Source: Stephanodiscus triporus (lineage: Eukaryota; Bacillariophyta; Thalassiosirophyceae; Thalassiosirales; Thalassiosiraceae). Taken from it: a stretch of 34,179 nt of DNA. Each line of letters starts with the position of its first letter. The first letter of the stretch is position 1. The notes below the pieces were generated by a model. That model did no database searches, had not been told where the DNA came from, and saw nothing but the letters and a program-made list of their open reading frames with translations. Of this stretch, positions 1 through 10,487 are shown piece by piece. The translations under genes were made by a program, and so were the position numbers. The stretch is from the NCBI GenBank assembly GCA_036939755.1, contig JALLAZ010000009.1, positions 1-34,179 of the forward strand, given 5' to 3'.

Positions 1-950
1 AGGTGTTTGACAACCTTCATATGCTGTGGATGGGGATATGGATCCATCATCATGCTGTTACCAGCCAGCCTAGATTTAGGACGTCAGCAAAAATCTCTTG
101 GTCACTGCTTGGTGCAAAATGAAGCCTTAAGATCCACTCAAACTTAATCCCACATCAATGTCCAACACATTAAAGGTGATTGACATCCATTATATGTCAT
201 GCAAGGTGATTGACATCCATCATTATAATAGACAGGCACATGGACCTTTCTTCATTTCATTACCACAACTCTTGCCATCCAAGCTTTAAGTTTTCATGAA
301 TTCTGGGTATCTTCTGCCTGGCCATAAATGTGATAGTTGTGCTTAGGTTGAGGCTGTACATCCACTCAAACTTGATCCCACATCATTGTCAAACATATGC
401 AAGGTGATCAACATCTTTCATATGCAATGGATGGACACATGGACCTATCATCACTTCATTACCACGTCTCTTGCTGTCCAGAAGTTGTCTTGAATTCTGG
501 GTATCTGCCAGACCATAAATGGCAAGGTTGTGCAAAGGTTGAGGCTGTAGACCCATTCAAACTTGATCCTACATTATTGTCAAAAATATCCAAGGTGATT
601 GACATCCATCATATGCATGAATAGGCACATGGACCTATCACCACTTAATTACCACAACTCTTACCATCCAATCTTTTGAACGTTTTCTTGTATTCCGGGT
701 ATTTGCCCGGCCATAATTGGTAGGGTTGTGCCTAGGTTGAGGCTGTAGATCACTCAAACTTGATCCCACATAATTGTCAAGCATATCCAAGGTGATTGAC
801 ATCCTTCATATGCAATGGATACGTTTGACATTGTCATTGCCAAATATTGATCCTCCATTCTCCACCATTGCAAAATCAGCATTGGCTCAGGCTTACTGCA
901 ACCTTCACACCAGTGGCAATTGCTAAATATGGCAGGGTGGACAACAGACA
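1..950. repeat. Degenerate tandem repeat, unit about 190-200 bp
   Basis: A recognisable unit recurs about five times. The landmark GGTGAT (or GGTGTT) followed by a 'gacatcc..tcatatgc' block appears near 2, 205, 403, 594 and 791, giving spacings of about 203, 198, 191 and 197 bp. Each unit continues with a 'cacatggacc...ccac..ctcttgc..tccaa' block, then 'ttctgggtat..gcc..gccataaatg', then 'ggttgaggctgta' and 'cactcaaacttgatcc'. A local 30-bp duplication places an extra landmark at 175. Copies differ by many substitutions, so the array is old. No convincing protein is encoded; short open frames inside it are not conserved between units. It is probably a satellite-like block or a decayed repeat. 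Confidence 0.85.
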
Positions 951-962
951 CAATTTTAGTTG

Positions 963-1735
963 TTAACAGCTTTACCCCTATAAGAGTTCCAGTGGGAACA
1001 AAAAACTTCCACCCCGTAGGTTTTCTACTATGTGGGAATGTATGGAAATCCTATTATACAACAACAAAACACAACCCACAAACATCCCCACCATGGTGAG
1101 CTTTTGCCGCCTCCAGCGGCGCGGAATTTATAGTTAGACCCGATCAAGCACAAGCCCGATGTGGAAGAGGGCATGTTTGAGGGCTTGGTTGAAGCGACGC
1201 AATTAGTTCGATAAAATAACAGAGAAATTAATTTATTTGTTGTTGCTACTCTATTATCTATGATGTAAAACAATGTAGCGATTTCGATGGCGAATCCAAC
1301 GACCATGCCGCCGAGGCGATACGGCATAAAGCACATGGACCAATGGAGCATTTTGGTGGCTTCATGCAAAGCCCCTCAAAGCTGCCACTGGGCAAGTGCT
1401 CGCACCGTATTGGCCCGGCAGATGCCATGGTCATCGTTATCGTTGTCACGACAAAAACACAAAACACAACTACTTTTACTTTTAGCTAGCGCGTATCGTA
1501 CCTTTTTACTAGCTAAAAATTAGAATTTTGTACCCCCGAAACGGACTCTCTACTCAGCTCATTAAAGTGACAAGCTTTGTTAAAATGTGAAATGGCAGAA
1601 TTAAAGCTGAAGAGCTCAGCTAAATGTTGATGTCTTCAGCTAGCTGAGCGGATGGATATTCGAAAAGGTACTTATTGCTTACGGAGCTCAAAAAAAATGG
1701 GCGCATATCTGAGCCCATAGGGGTAAAGCTGTTAA
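963..1735. mobile_element. 773-bp segment bounded by a perfect 19-bp inverted repeat (possible MITE)
   Basis: TTAACAGCTTTACCCCTAT at 963-981 is repeated as its exact reverse complement at 1717-1735. The outermost TTAA is palindromic, so it could be a TTAA target duplication flanking 15-bp termini, as in piggyBac-type elements; this is only suggestive. The interior has no credible transposase. It contains an inverted pair AGCTGAAGA/TCTTCAGCT at 1605-1613 and 1633-1641. Just outside the right end is a 14-bp palindrome, CCCTTAATTAAGGG, at 1747-1760. The element lies between the tandem repeat and the VIP1 promoter. Confidence 0.5.
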
Positions 1736-2787
1736 GGATTAAGGAGCCCTTAATTAAGGGCAGTGCTCCTGCTCTTCCTCTTACCCAGACTGTCAAGGGT
1801 CAATAGCGAAATAAACCCGAATGCCTTGTGAGTCATGTCTGAGACTGAGTGCAATTCTGTTGGAACTTTCTGTTCAAAACTCGTTGAACTGTTTTTCAGC
1901 AGTGTCTGTTGAGGTACAGTAGCTTACACTTCAAAGTTCCAGTGCAATCATCAAAAACAAAAAGCATTTCCCTTACCGGTATCCATTGTTTGAAGTTGTT
2001 GAAGCATAAAGACTAAAAGCTCCCTTCCCAGGGAATCCATCCCCATCCCACATTTCAAGATTGATCTATAAAATCGCACAAAAAGCAAACCAATATTAAT
2101 GGGAATCAAATGCACACCAAGAGAAAAAAGATAAAACAATACACACCATGGAGCAAAAGGAGCAAAATTGAGGGGTCCCACAAGGGGAGTCAAACATTCG
2201 ATCAATCGTTGTTCACGAAATCTCAGTCTAGCTTTTTAGTTTGCAATTAGCAACACGTAGAATCGGTAAAACCTCATATCCTTACGTACTGTCTCTGTGC
2301 AAGAATACGAAAAGTGGCGAAAAAGAAATATATAAACCTTAAGGTTTTAGTTGCGGAGGAAATAGTACAAACAGTCCTGAACTGCGTTTTGCTTCCGTCC
2401 GTCCGCACGGGAATACGATACCTACACATATCTAGAGTAGTAGAGAGTACTTCTATTCGTACGACCGATTTAGCCGCCATTTGTTATGACAATGTTTGGT
2501 GCGTTGTCTGTTCTTAGTGGTGGCGTTGTCATGTGGGGTACGATATTGCGAAGATAATACCATTAGAGTCAGAGGGTGAGGCGAGAGAGAGAGAGGTGAG
2601 TCCTGCTGGGCTGGTGTCTTGGTGTCACTGTGCTGGGTTGGATTGATTTCGAGTATTGTTCCCCTGTTCCTCAACGGCTTCGAGATGGTGATTCATCAGA
2701 TTCCCTCCTTTTCCAATTTATTTAGGCCCAAAAGACAGAGTAATACTTAGATTCGCGACGAAATCCATCTCTGCGTTGTGGGGCAGA
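1736..2787. other. Intergenic region upstream of VIP1, no gene recognised
   Basis: This AT-richer stretch holds the presumed promoter and 5' UTR of the VIP1 gene. Short open frames on both strands show no family similarity and no coherent splice structure. Near the right end there is a purine-rich GAGAGAGAGAG tract (about 2583-2597). No clear core promoter element could be assigned. Confidence 0.5.
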
Positions 2788-4053
2788 ATGACTTCCATCC
2801 CGCCCCAAGGACAGGCCCTGCCAAGCAACAACGTCAACAACCGCGACAATGACAACGACGACAACGAAAACGAAAACGACGGATCCGTGTCCTCCGCTGG
2901 GACTCACCGGGCCTCGAATCACCAGTTCCCCCTGAGTAGGAGGACGAAGACGGATCGCATCCACGCCCAGACTATGGCGCCGCCTGGGTCGCCCGTGGCG
3001 GAGGCCAACGACGACGCCTACGATTTCATCGGCGTCGTCGACGAGGACGTGGAGGGCGTCAACGTCGAGGACGTCTCCTCGCTGGACGAGGGCTCCCTCC
3101 CGGCGGACTGGGCGGAGGGAGAGGCGGAGAGGGAGACGGCCCGGGGTGTCGCCCCGCCGCCGTCCCTCGAGGAGACGGACGACGGATCGACGCCGTTGGG
3201 GCTCCTGTATCCGTTGGCGACGCGCCTGTCCGAGAATGCCCTGAGCGTCCACGACGGCGGCGGCGGCGGCGATGTTGACGACTGCCGCAGGAGGGATCCC
3301 GCGGGGGGAACGACGACGACGACGACGACGACGTCGAACGAACCGGGGGACCTCGCCCCGACGGGAGAGACGAAATCCGCGGGGCGAGGCGACGGCGACG
3401 ACGAGGCGGGACCACCGTCGCGGCCTCCAACGACGCCGAGGGGGAAACCGTCGTCGTCGTCGTCGTCGTTCCCCTCTCCACGCCCGCCGCCGCCTTCCCC
3501 GGCGGGCGGAGGGGGGGGACCAACCGCCGTCCACATCATCGTGCCCCCCCCTACGCCCCCGAGATCGCCGCTCAGTCTCAATTACAGCGTCCCCGGCGGC
3601 ATCTTCGCGTACTCCCCGTTCAAGCCCAAGGCCGCCGACGGCGGACTGGGGGGAGGAGGAGGGGACGTCGTCGCGATTACGAATGCGACGACATCATTCC
3701 CCCCGGAGGCGGAGCTGACGCCGAACATGGGCGGTGGTGGCCACAACGCGGGGTCGTCCGGGCCGCTCACCCGACAGTCGAGCGGCGCGAGCTCCTCCGG
3801 GGTTAGCAACAACGGCAGCGGCGGCGCGACGCGCATACGCCTCGGCATATGCGCCATGGACAAGAAGGCCAGGTCCAAGCCGATGAGCGAGATACTGAAA
3901 AGGCTCGACCCGACGGCGTTCGAGCCGATATTTTTCGGCGACGACACGATACTGAACGAGCCGGTGGAATCGTGGCCGATATGCGACGTTCTTATCGCGT
4001 TTTACTCGAACGGATGTGAGATAGTGCTTTTTTCTTGCTCGGTCTTTTCCGTC

Positions 4054-4085
<32 letters not shown>

Positions 4086-7000
4086 CCGAGAGATTATTTG
4101 TCATTTCTCACGGTTTTTTTCTCTTCGTGCCCCCGTCGCGCAGACCCCCTGGAGAAGGCGGAGTCGTACGTCGCCCTCCGCAGGCCGTACCTCATCAATG
4201 AGCTCAGGATGCAGCGCACACTTATGGACCGACGACGAGTGTATGATTTGTTGGAGGAGAGCGGTATCGACGTGCCGCGACACGTCTTTGTGAGCAGGGA
4301 CGGGTACGTCTCCACGGGCACCGGGGATGGCAATCGCGGCGCTCGGAAGGGTCGCGAGTCCCGCAGGGTCGACGCCGACGGCCAAGGGGGCGGTGGTGGC
4401 GTCGTCGCGTCGTCGACGCCGTCATTCGCGAACTGCGACGAACCGGAGGTGGATGAGCACGATGATCACATAGAGGTGAACGGTGTGATAATCAACAAGC
4501 CCTTCGTGGAGAAGCCGGTCGACGCGGATGATCACAACATAGCGATATACTACCCGAGCTCTGCGGGGGGCGGGTGCAAAAAGCTCTTTCGGAAGGTCGG
4601 AGACCGGTCCTCCGAGTTCTACCCGGAGATCAACGAGATCCGCAGGGACGGGAGTTACATCTATGAGACGTTCATGGAGACGCAGGGCACGGACGTCAAG
4701 GTGAGACGGCGATTATTTTTACAGGGGCTCGGATTATCCATGTGATGGGACTGTGGCTCCGTTGCCGTCCAACGCATCGAATAGCGGAATTGACGAGCGC
4801 GCGCCTTCTGAAAGGAGTTCCTACTGGACTGCTGGAATAACATGATTTGTGCGAAAACTCATTCGCAAACTTCAATACTCCGACTTGTTTTGGGACGAAA
4901 AGATGCAAGCAATGTTGACTCGTAGAATGGCGATCAACGGACCTTTTTTCGCCGGGCAACTTCAATCGTCACGTTTTCCTCTGCCCTGCATTATCGTCGT
5001 ACACTCCTCTTTTTTTCAACAACTCATTTGTCCATTTCTTTCGCCCATGTATCGCCATCTTCAATCAGATGTACACCGTTGGACCTGATTATGGTCACGC
5101 CGAGGCAAGGAAAAGTCCCGCCGTTGATGGCAAGGTAGAGAGGAATGCCGATGGCAAGGAGGTTCGATTTCCAGTCATTTTGACGTTGAGGGAGAAGGAA
5201 ATTGCCAGGAGGTGAGGAGAGATATTGTATGGTACATGATACATTATTTCGCTCCCACACTCGCAACCTCCACGATATTTTCCTCACTCATCTTACATCT
5301 GCTTATTACGCGTGACGGTACGAAACGATTCATCAGAATCGTTTTGGTTTTCAAGCAACAAGTCTGCGGCTTCGACATCCTCCGGATACAGGAGGGTGAC
5401 TCTCTTGTGTCCTACGTTTGCGACGTCAACGGATGGAGCTTCGTTAAGAATAGTAGGTGAGAGCACTATGACGACGTTAGCCTAGTCGTCGCTGTTTTTT
5501 CTCAAACCAACAAATGTGGCTCGCTGGAAAATGTTCCAGGAAGTATTATGATGACTGTGCTCAGATTCTCACCGAGCACATGCTAGCAGCACGAAAACCC
5601 AAGTCGAAGGTGTCCTTTTCGGCCCTTGCGCCTCTCTTGGCAACGATGGAAGATCCTGTGGACTTTTGGGGTAACAAGAAGAAGAAACACCGCCGGGGAC
5701 CGAGCATTGCCGATCGTGTGAAGATGATGCTCATGGGGGAGGGGAGTAGCGCTGAGGTGGGAAACGATGATGGTGTCATGGACGAGGAGAATGACAAGCT
5801 GTCCGACTTACATGGATCGGACGAGTTGTGCAACGGGAACGTTGTAGAGGGATCTGAGAATTTTTCCACTCACCCCGTTCGCAATCTTCCTGATCAATTG
5901 GCTACTGAACCAGCATCGTCGGCCTCAATCACTCGATCGGGTAATAGCTCCCTGGCAGATGCGGACGACGTGTCTTCTCTCAACGGCAAGGACAATGGAG
6001 TTGCGATGGCGCCAACTACCCACCAGGAAGAACTTCGTTGTGTAATAACAATCATTCGCCATGGGGATCGCACCCCTAAGCAAAAGTTAAAGGGCGATAT
6101 CAACGGCGACCATTTCCTTCGATACTATCACGATCATTCAAAAGGGAAGGTGAAGAAGGACCTCAAGGTTAAGGCGAAGAAAGAAATGGTGTATGTTATC
6201 GATGGCTTTCATTCAGATTCTTTATGTCAATGTTTCCTTCAAATGTTTTCTAACCAACGTTCAATTCAACCCAACTTACAATCAGTGAATTTTTGGAGAC
6301 TGTCAACTCCGTCATTGACGATTTGGAAGCCAAGGGTGTCAAGAAAAACAACAGGGATGCCCTATACAAAGCGAGGCATATTCGGGACATTTTGCAGCGA
6401 TGGAAGTTCAGCGGTTTGAATCGTAAATTACAAATGAAACCGCGGAAATGGATCGAGAAAGAAACACCGAACGGTGAATTGATTACGAAATGTTCCGAGC
6501 TTCAGTTGATAGTTAAGTGGGGAGGGGATTTGACAAAGCTTGGAGAGAAGCAGGCAATTAGATTGGGCAATCGACTGCGTACTGAGCTGTACCCATCGAA
6601 CAGGGATGGGGGTATTCTCAGGCTACACTCTACCTTTCGGCATGATTTAAAGATAAAAACTTCCGACGAAGGACGTGTAATGAAGACAGCAGCAGCCTTC
6701 GCAAAGGGCTTTCTTGAACTGGAGGGAGATATTCCACCGATATTAGTATCTTTGGTGCACAAGGAAAAAGATTCACTCCATATGGTAAGGCATGCCCCGT
6801 GTAGATCACATCTCTAGTTGAATTCTTTCTCCTGACACCCTATTTTGTTCCTATATATTTTCATAGCTGGATCCTTCAGGGAATAAAGAGGTGGAGAAGG
6901 ACCTGGATAAATGCAAAGAAATGATCAATATTCAGATGCAAAAAGATGTGGATTATGATAAGATGACTAAAGACGAGCGCGAGAGTTTGGTTGGACCTGA

Positions 7001-8794
7001 GCGGCTTATCTCGCTCCACAAAGCCCTAAAAAAGATTGGGGTAAGTAAAACATGTCTTTCATATCGCCCCTTTTCTGTCGTTCTAGTTCTTATCTATTTC
7101 GTATCACAGAATCCTAGGAAGACACTGATTGCCATACATTCCACTATTGGACAGCTTGTAGAGCAACTTGACGAAATGCTTGGTGAGTTGCTCTCAGGCG
7201 ATGAGGACGTCTTTGAAGAGGGGGAGGGACTGAAAGGCAAGGATACTGACGAGGCATTATCTGGAATTAAATTATATAAGGGCGAGACTCTGCTGGAGCT
7301 TACTGAATGATGGAAGCTTCTACAGAATAAAATGTACAATGAGGAGAAGGACACGTTCGATCTTTCACGAGTGCCCGATGTACATGACGTGAGAGCATAC
7401 ACCAGTGTTCTTTGTAAGCTTGTTTTTTCATAACTTTGAGCTTACCACGTATTTTTGCTTGTTACTTTGGGTCCAGAATGTTAGATTTGACATGTTGCAT
7501 AATCCACACTTAGGCTTAACAGAGACTCTTCAGAAGCTATATGATTTGGCAAAGTCAATGGCGGATTGCGTTGTCCCGCAAGAATACGGAATAACAGTTG
7601 AAGAAAAGCGTGACATAGGATCAAAAATGTGCCACACACTATTGGAAAAGATTAAGTGAGTCAGATTTTCGTTGCAAAATCAAGGATATTGTGTGGAGTA
7701 TGGTGGCGATTCTGATTTGCATTATCCCGAGTACGAAAATCTTTCTTTGCCTAAAGCCGCAATTGAACTCACAGATTTCTTGTGATCTTTCAGTTATGAT
7801 CTTTCAATCGCTCGAACTGATAACCAAGTCGACATGCGGTACCTTATCAACATGGATTACCATGCAGACCTTCCTATCAATTCAATGGGCCGTCGCGTTA
7901 GATCGCGCTTGTACTTCACGTCCGAATCCCATCTGCATTCCCGTAAGTTGCCTATATAAATTATTGGCTCATTACTCGTAAGCCTCCCACCACAGCATGG
8001 AACCCAACTCTAAATGATCTCCTTTTCTCAGTTTTGAACGTGCTCAGGTTCCCATCTATTGTTCCGAGTCCATTGTCATTAAAAGGACAGGCTATACTAG
8101 CCAATGCTAGCGAGTTGTGTTATCTGACGCAGGTTGTTATGCGCCTGTTCGAAGACAACCAAAAGCCAGCTGACAGCCCAAGACGATTCCGAGTTGAAAT
8201 ATTATTTAGTCCAGGTAAGCTGGCCTGAAATAATTTGGCTCTCGACTTATTCATCAACACCCATAATGCGCGCGACCTGACTTCCGTGCAACCTTTCCAG
8301 GTGCCACTGCAACGCCTCTTCACATGGCTGAGCTGTATCGTGAAAAAGACGCCAGTCGATTTGACACAGAAAAGTTGCAGAAAATAAGCATTGATGGATT
8401 GACGTGTGCTCAGGTGGAGGAATATTTTGCGGAAGCTATCAAAGAAGGGATGCACGAAGACGATGAGGACTTCAGTCCTGTAGTGAAGAAAGAAAATAGC
8501 CTAAAACAAGAAACAACAAAAATAGAAGATGAAGTGTTGAAAGAGAGACACTCCTTTTTCCAGCGAGATAATGATGGTACGGGCGCGAAGGTACCTGATG
8601 TATATAAGGGCAGTGGCACAGTAAAGAGCATCATCAACGATGATTCTTGTGATGACAATCCAGGTATCGATTCGATCGCTGTTACGAATATGAATGACAA
8701 CACCTCATGGCGATCTGCAACTATAGTTGGAGTGTTAATGGGAGTTGTATGCGTTGTCATTATGTCGAGAGCTCTCAAGGGAAAGGTGAGGTGA
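2788..8794 (+). CDS. VIP1: Diphosphoinositol pentakisphosphate kinase (PPIP5K/VIP1), 12 exons, one in-frame TGA
   Basis: Makes 1-position inositol pyrophosphates (InsP6 to InsP7, InsP7 to InsP8). Exons: 2788-4015, 4144-4700, 5069-5211, 5337-5456, 5540-6190, 6286-6784, 6867-7040, 7110-7388, 7477-7655, 7794-7942, 8032-8214, 8301-8794, giving 1552 codons including the stop. Residues 1-345 are disordered (poly-Thr, poly-Ser, Gly/Pro). The ATP-grasp kinase starts near 348 ([16 protein letters not shown]) and includes [27 protein letters not shown] and [13 protein letters not shown]. The histidine-acid-phosphatase-like domain follows, with [10 protein letters not shown] near residue 855 and TSESHLHS in exon 10. 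Codon 1191 (7308-7310) is TGA inside conserved phosphatase sequence, where relatives are expected to have Arg before a conserved Trp. The last ~30 residues form a predicted transmembrane helix, which is unusual for this family. The ATG at 2788 is the first in frame. Family assignment is very secure; whether the full length is made is not. Confidence 0.93.
4055..4083 (+). repeat. 29-bp poly-C run inside VIP1 intron 1
   Basis: An uninterrupted run of 29 cytosines lies in the 128-bp first intron (4016-4143), about 60 bases before the acceptor. Frame is restored across it by splicing NG(Y)PLEKAESYV. Its length is likely to vary between reads and strains. Confidence 0.9.
7308..7310 (+). other. In-frame TGA within VIP1 exon 8
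   Basis: The frame reads ...GETLLELTE, then TGA, then [16 protein letters not shown]. Family similarity continues on both sides without a gap. A CGA (Arg) to TGA transition would explain it. Exon 8 (279 nt, phase 0 at both ends) would be removed in frame by skipping, but at the cost of 93 conserved residues. Confidence 0.85.
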
Positions 8795-9152
8795 GGTTGA
8801 CTCCAAAAATAGTTCAGATAGGTAGACCTAAATGAATTGGTAGTAATTTGTTCAAAAGGTGGAATTCTGTTCCCGTTTTGCACCAGCAGTCTTTTAATGA
8901 TAGTTGTGGTATCTAGCATAGTGCCAGCATTTCTAAGCATAGTCCCAGCATCTGAAGTGGCGCTCTGCACGCTCATGCTTGCAGCGCCCCATCTCGAGGT
9001 TCCCCTTCTTGTCCGTTCCTCCTTGTCGTCAAGGCTTTAGGACATAAATGCCTTCCTTCTCAACGCCAACTAGTGCAGTGGGGCTTAATGGGGCGGAGGC
9101 TTTCCAGGTTGGAGCACTGACTGAAAAAAAATGAAAATGAGATCATTGTAAC
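8795..9152. other. Region downstream of VIP1, no gene recognised
   Basis: Presumed 3' UTR and spacer. A short open frame at 8837-9040 has no recognisable family. There is a short direct duplication of the type 'atagt(c/g)ccagcat' near 8919 and 8939. Confidence 0.5.
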
Positions 9153-9255
9153 AATATCTCCTTGTTGGTCAGATCCTAAGTACTGTTGTATGTAGTCCCC
9201 ATGAGCAACGTACTTAGAGGTCTATGTAAACACCCTAAATTGTCCCTATCAAGAA
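9153..9255 (+). repeat. Dispersed repeat family, copy A
   Basis: Starts with AATATCTCCTTGTTGGTCAG (9153-9172), an exact 20-mer match to 34074-34093. A looser match follows to the rest of the copy at the right end of the window ('gtcccc/tatgagca', then 'taaa.acaccct..aaattgtc'). It lies in the opposite orientation to copy B at about 10206-10320. Confidence 0.7.
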
Positions 9256-10205
9256 AAGTAAGATATGGTTAGAGTCAGGAACAACAAGAGCTTCAAAATG
9301 GTACCTGGTTTTCCAAAATTGGCTGGACACAGCCCAAGCTACAGCAGATTTACTGAGTTTATTTGTCAATTTTTCCTTGAATTTTTCTTGATTTTGAGCA
9401 CTGCCAACCCCAAGACCCAAGACAAAGGAAATAAATGGTTAGACAGTGCAGATGTCTTCCCACCATGTATGCAAAGAGGACTGTCGTTTGAACCCTCCCA
9501 ATCCGCCTATTATTGACCAAGATATTAGGTGGGACAGCGGTTGGTTTTGGGGTAGTTTTGGGGTTGACACGTGATGTACCTAGGTGAAAGAAGCTACTAG
9601 GTAAAAAACCAACCCGACCATGGCGGCCGCCATCATCCCACGGCCGTCATGGTGCCCCATCCCCGGCGCTGAGGCATAAAACAATCATCCAAAATGCTAC
9701 GCAACAAGTCTATGTCATTAAGACTAGAAAAATTATCTTTATTACTATTAATTAATTCAGTATACACACGGCGCATTGACGACAATGACACGGTCGCAGA
9801 CAATGATGCCTGCAGCTTCATCTGGGGCATGTCCAGTGGTTTCAATACAATCAATTCATCCTATGGGCCACGGCGGCGAGAAAGGCAGTCAAAACATGGG
9901 CGGTGCGGAGGCAATTTGGGGGGGCATTTACTATCAGGGACCGATCGGATAGAAGCGGTGGCCAAATTTGGCAAATCCGCCGCCACACGGATGCTCACAT
10001 GGATGTTACCAATGAGGGGGGGGGGGGGGCAAGGGGGAAAGGTTGGGAGTGAGAGGGGAAGGAGAAAAAGTGTTACGACCGATGGTGGTGATAGGGACGG
10101 TGGGGTTGTAGCGACACAACAATGTTTTGTTGCTGTTGGCTCATATGTCGGTAAAAAAGTATTGTTACCATATGATATTAAGATGGTGTCATACTAATTT
10201 GGGGT
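9256..10205. other. Interior between repeat copies A and B, no gene recognised
   Basis: An open frame at 9694-10197 has no family similarity and spans a 14-bp poly-G run (10016-10029), so it is unlikely to be coding. There are short inverted blocks such as ggttggtttt (about 9540) against aaaaaaccaacc (about 9603). If A and B are element ends, this is the body of a non-autonomous element of about 1.1 kb. Confidence 0.4.
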
Positions 10206-10320
10206 CGCTCTACCCCTCAGATTGGCATGGAAATTTGTTAGGTGGTTTTAGTAGAGTAGTTTTAGTGTGCTGGAAATAGGGACACCTATCTATGTTAGAT
10301 ATCGTGAGTATGGTATGGTA
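10206..10320 (-). repeat. Dispersed repeat family, copy B (inverted)
   Basis: Read on the minus strand, this contains 'gtccctat..cagcacactaaaa', then TAAAACCACCTA, then 'acaaatt', then CCAATCTGAGGG. It matches the terminal ~80 bases of the copy at 34094-34179 with small gaps. Its orientation is opposite to copy A. It ends less than 200 bp upstream of the Psf2 start. Confidence 0.7.
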
Positions 10321-10389
10321 GGTAGGAAGTACGTACCACCATACGTTCCGTTATTATTATCTACTGTAAAAAATGCCCGGGTATTATTA

Positions 10390-10400
10390 TTTTGCGGGCC
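10390..10400 (+). promoter_or_regulatory. E2F-like motif upstream of Psf2
   Basis: TTTTGCGGGCC lies about 90 bp upstream of the Psf2 ATG. It resembles the E2F/DP consensus TTTSSCGC, which controls replication genes in plants and animals. It is a single imperfect match, so support is weak. Confidence 0.3.
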
Positions 10401-10487
10401 GGCGGTCAACAACTGCAGGCACAAAGGCACACCCACCCTCAACCCTCACCCTCGCGCCTCCGCATCCATCATCATCATCCTCGTCCC

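Noticed and set aside
2722..3534. 270-aa antisense open frame rich in Arg
   Set aside because: A shadow of the GC-rich first VIP1 exon, with no family features. Similar Arg/Ser/Pro-rich frames opposite all GC-rich exons were rejected for the same reason.
6189..6285. VIP1 exon 5 donor at 6189 (GTGTAT)
   Set aside because: It would put TGA at the first codon of exon 6. The GTATGT donor at 6191 restores frame (KKEMVEFLETV).
7308..7310. TGA read as selenocysteine
   Set aside because: Related proteins are expected to have Arg here, not Cys or Sec, and I saw no obvious SECIS-like element; readthrough or nonsense change is simpler.
7183..7325. An intron from the GTGAGT at 7183 to an AG just after the TGA, which would remove the stop
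   Set aside because: Joining to the acceptors near 7316 or 7325 creates a new stop (TAA) within a few codons and removes conserved residues.
8788..8818. A final VIP1 intron beginning at GTGAGG near 8788
   Set aside because: It would be only about 31 bp long, far below other introns here, so the stop at 8792-8794 is preferred.
9694..10197. 167-aa open frame between repeat copies A and B
   Set aside because: Crosses a 14-bp poly-G run, shows no family similarity and lies inside a probable repeat element.
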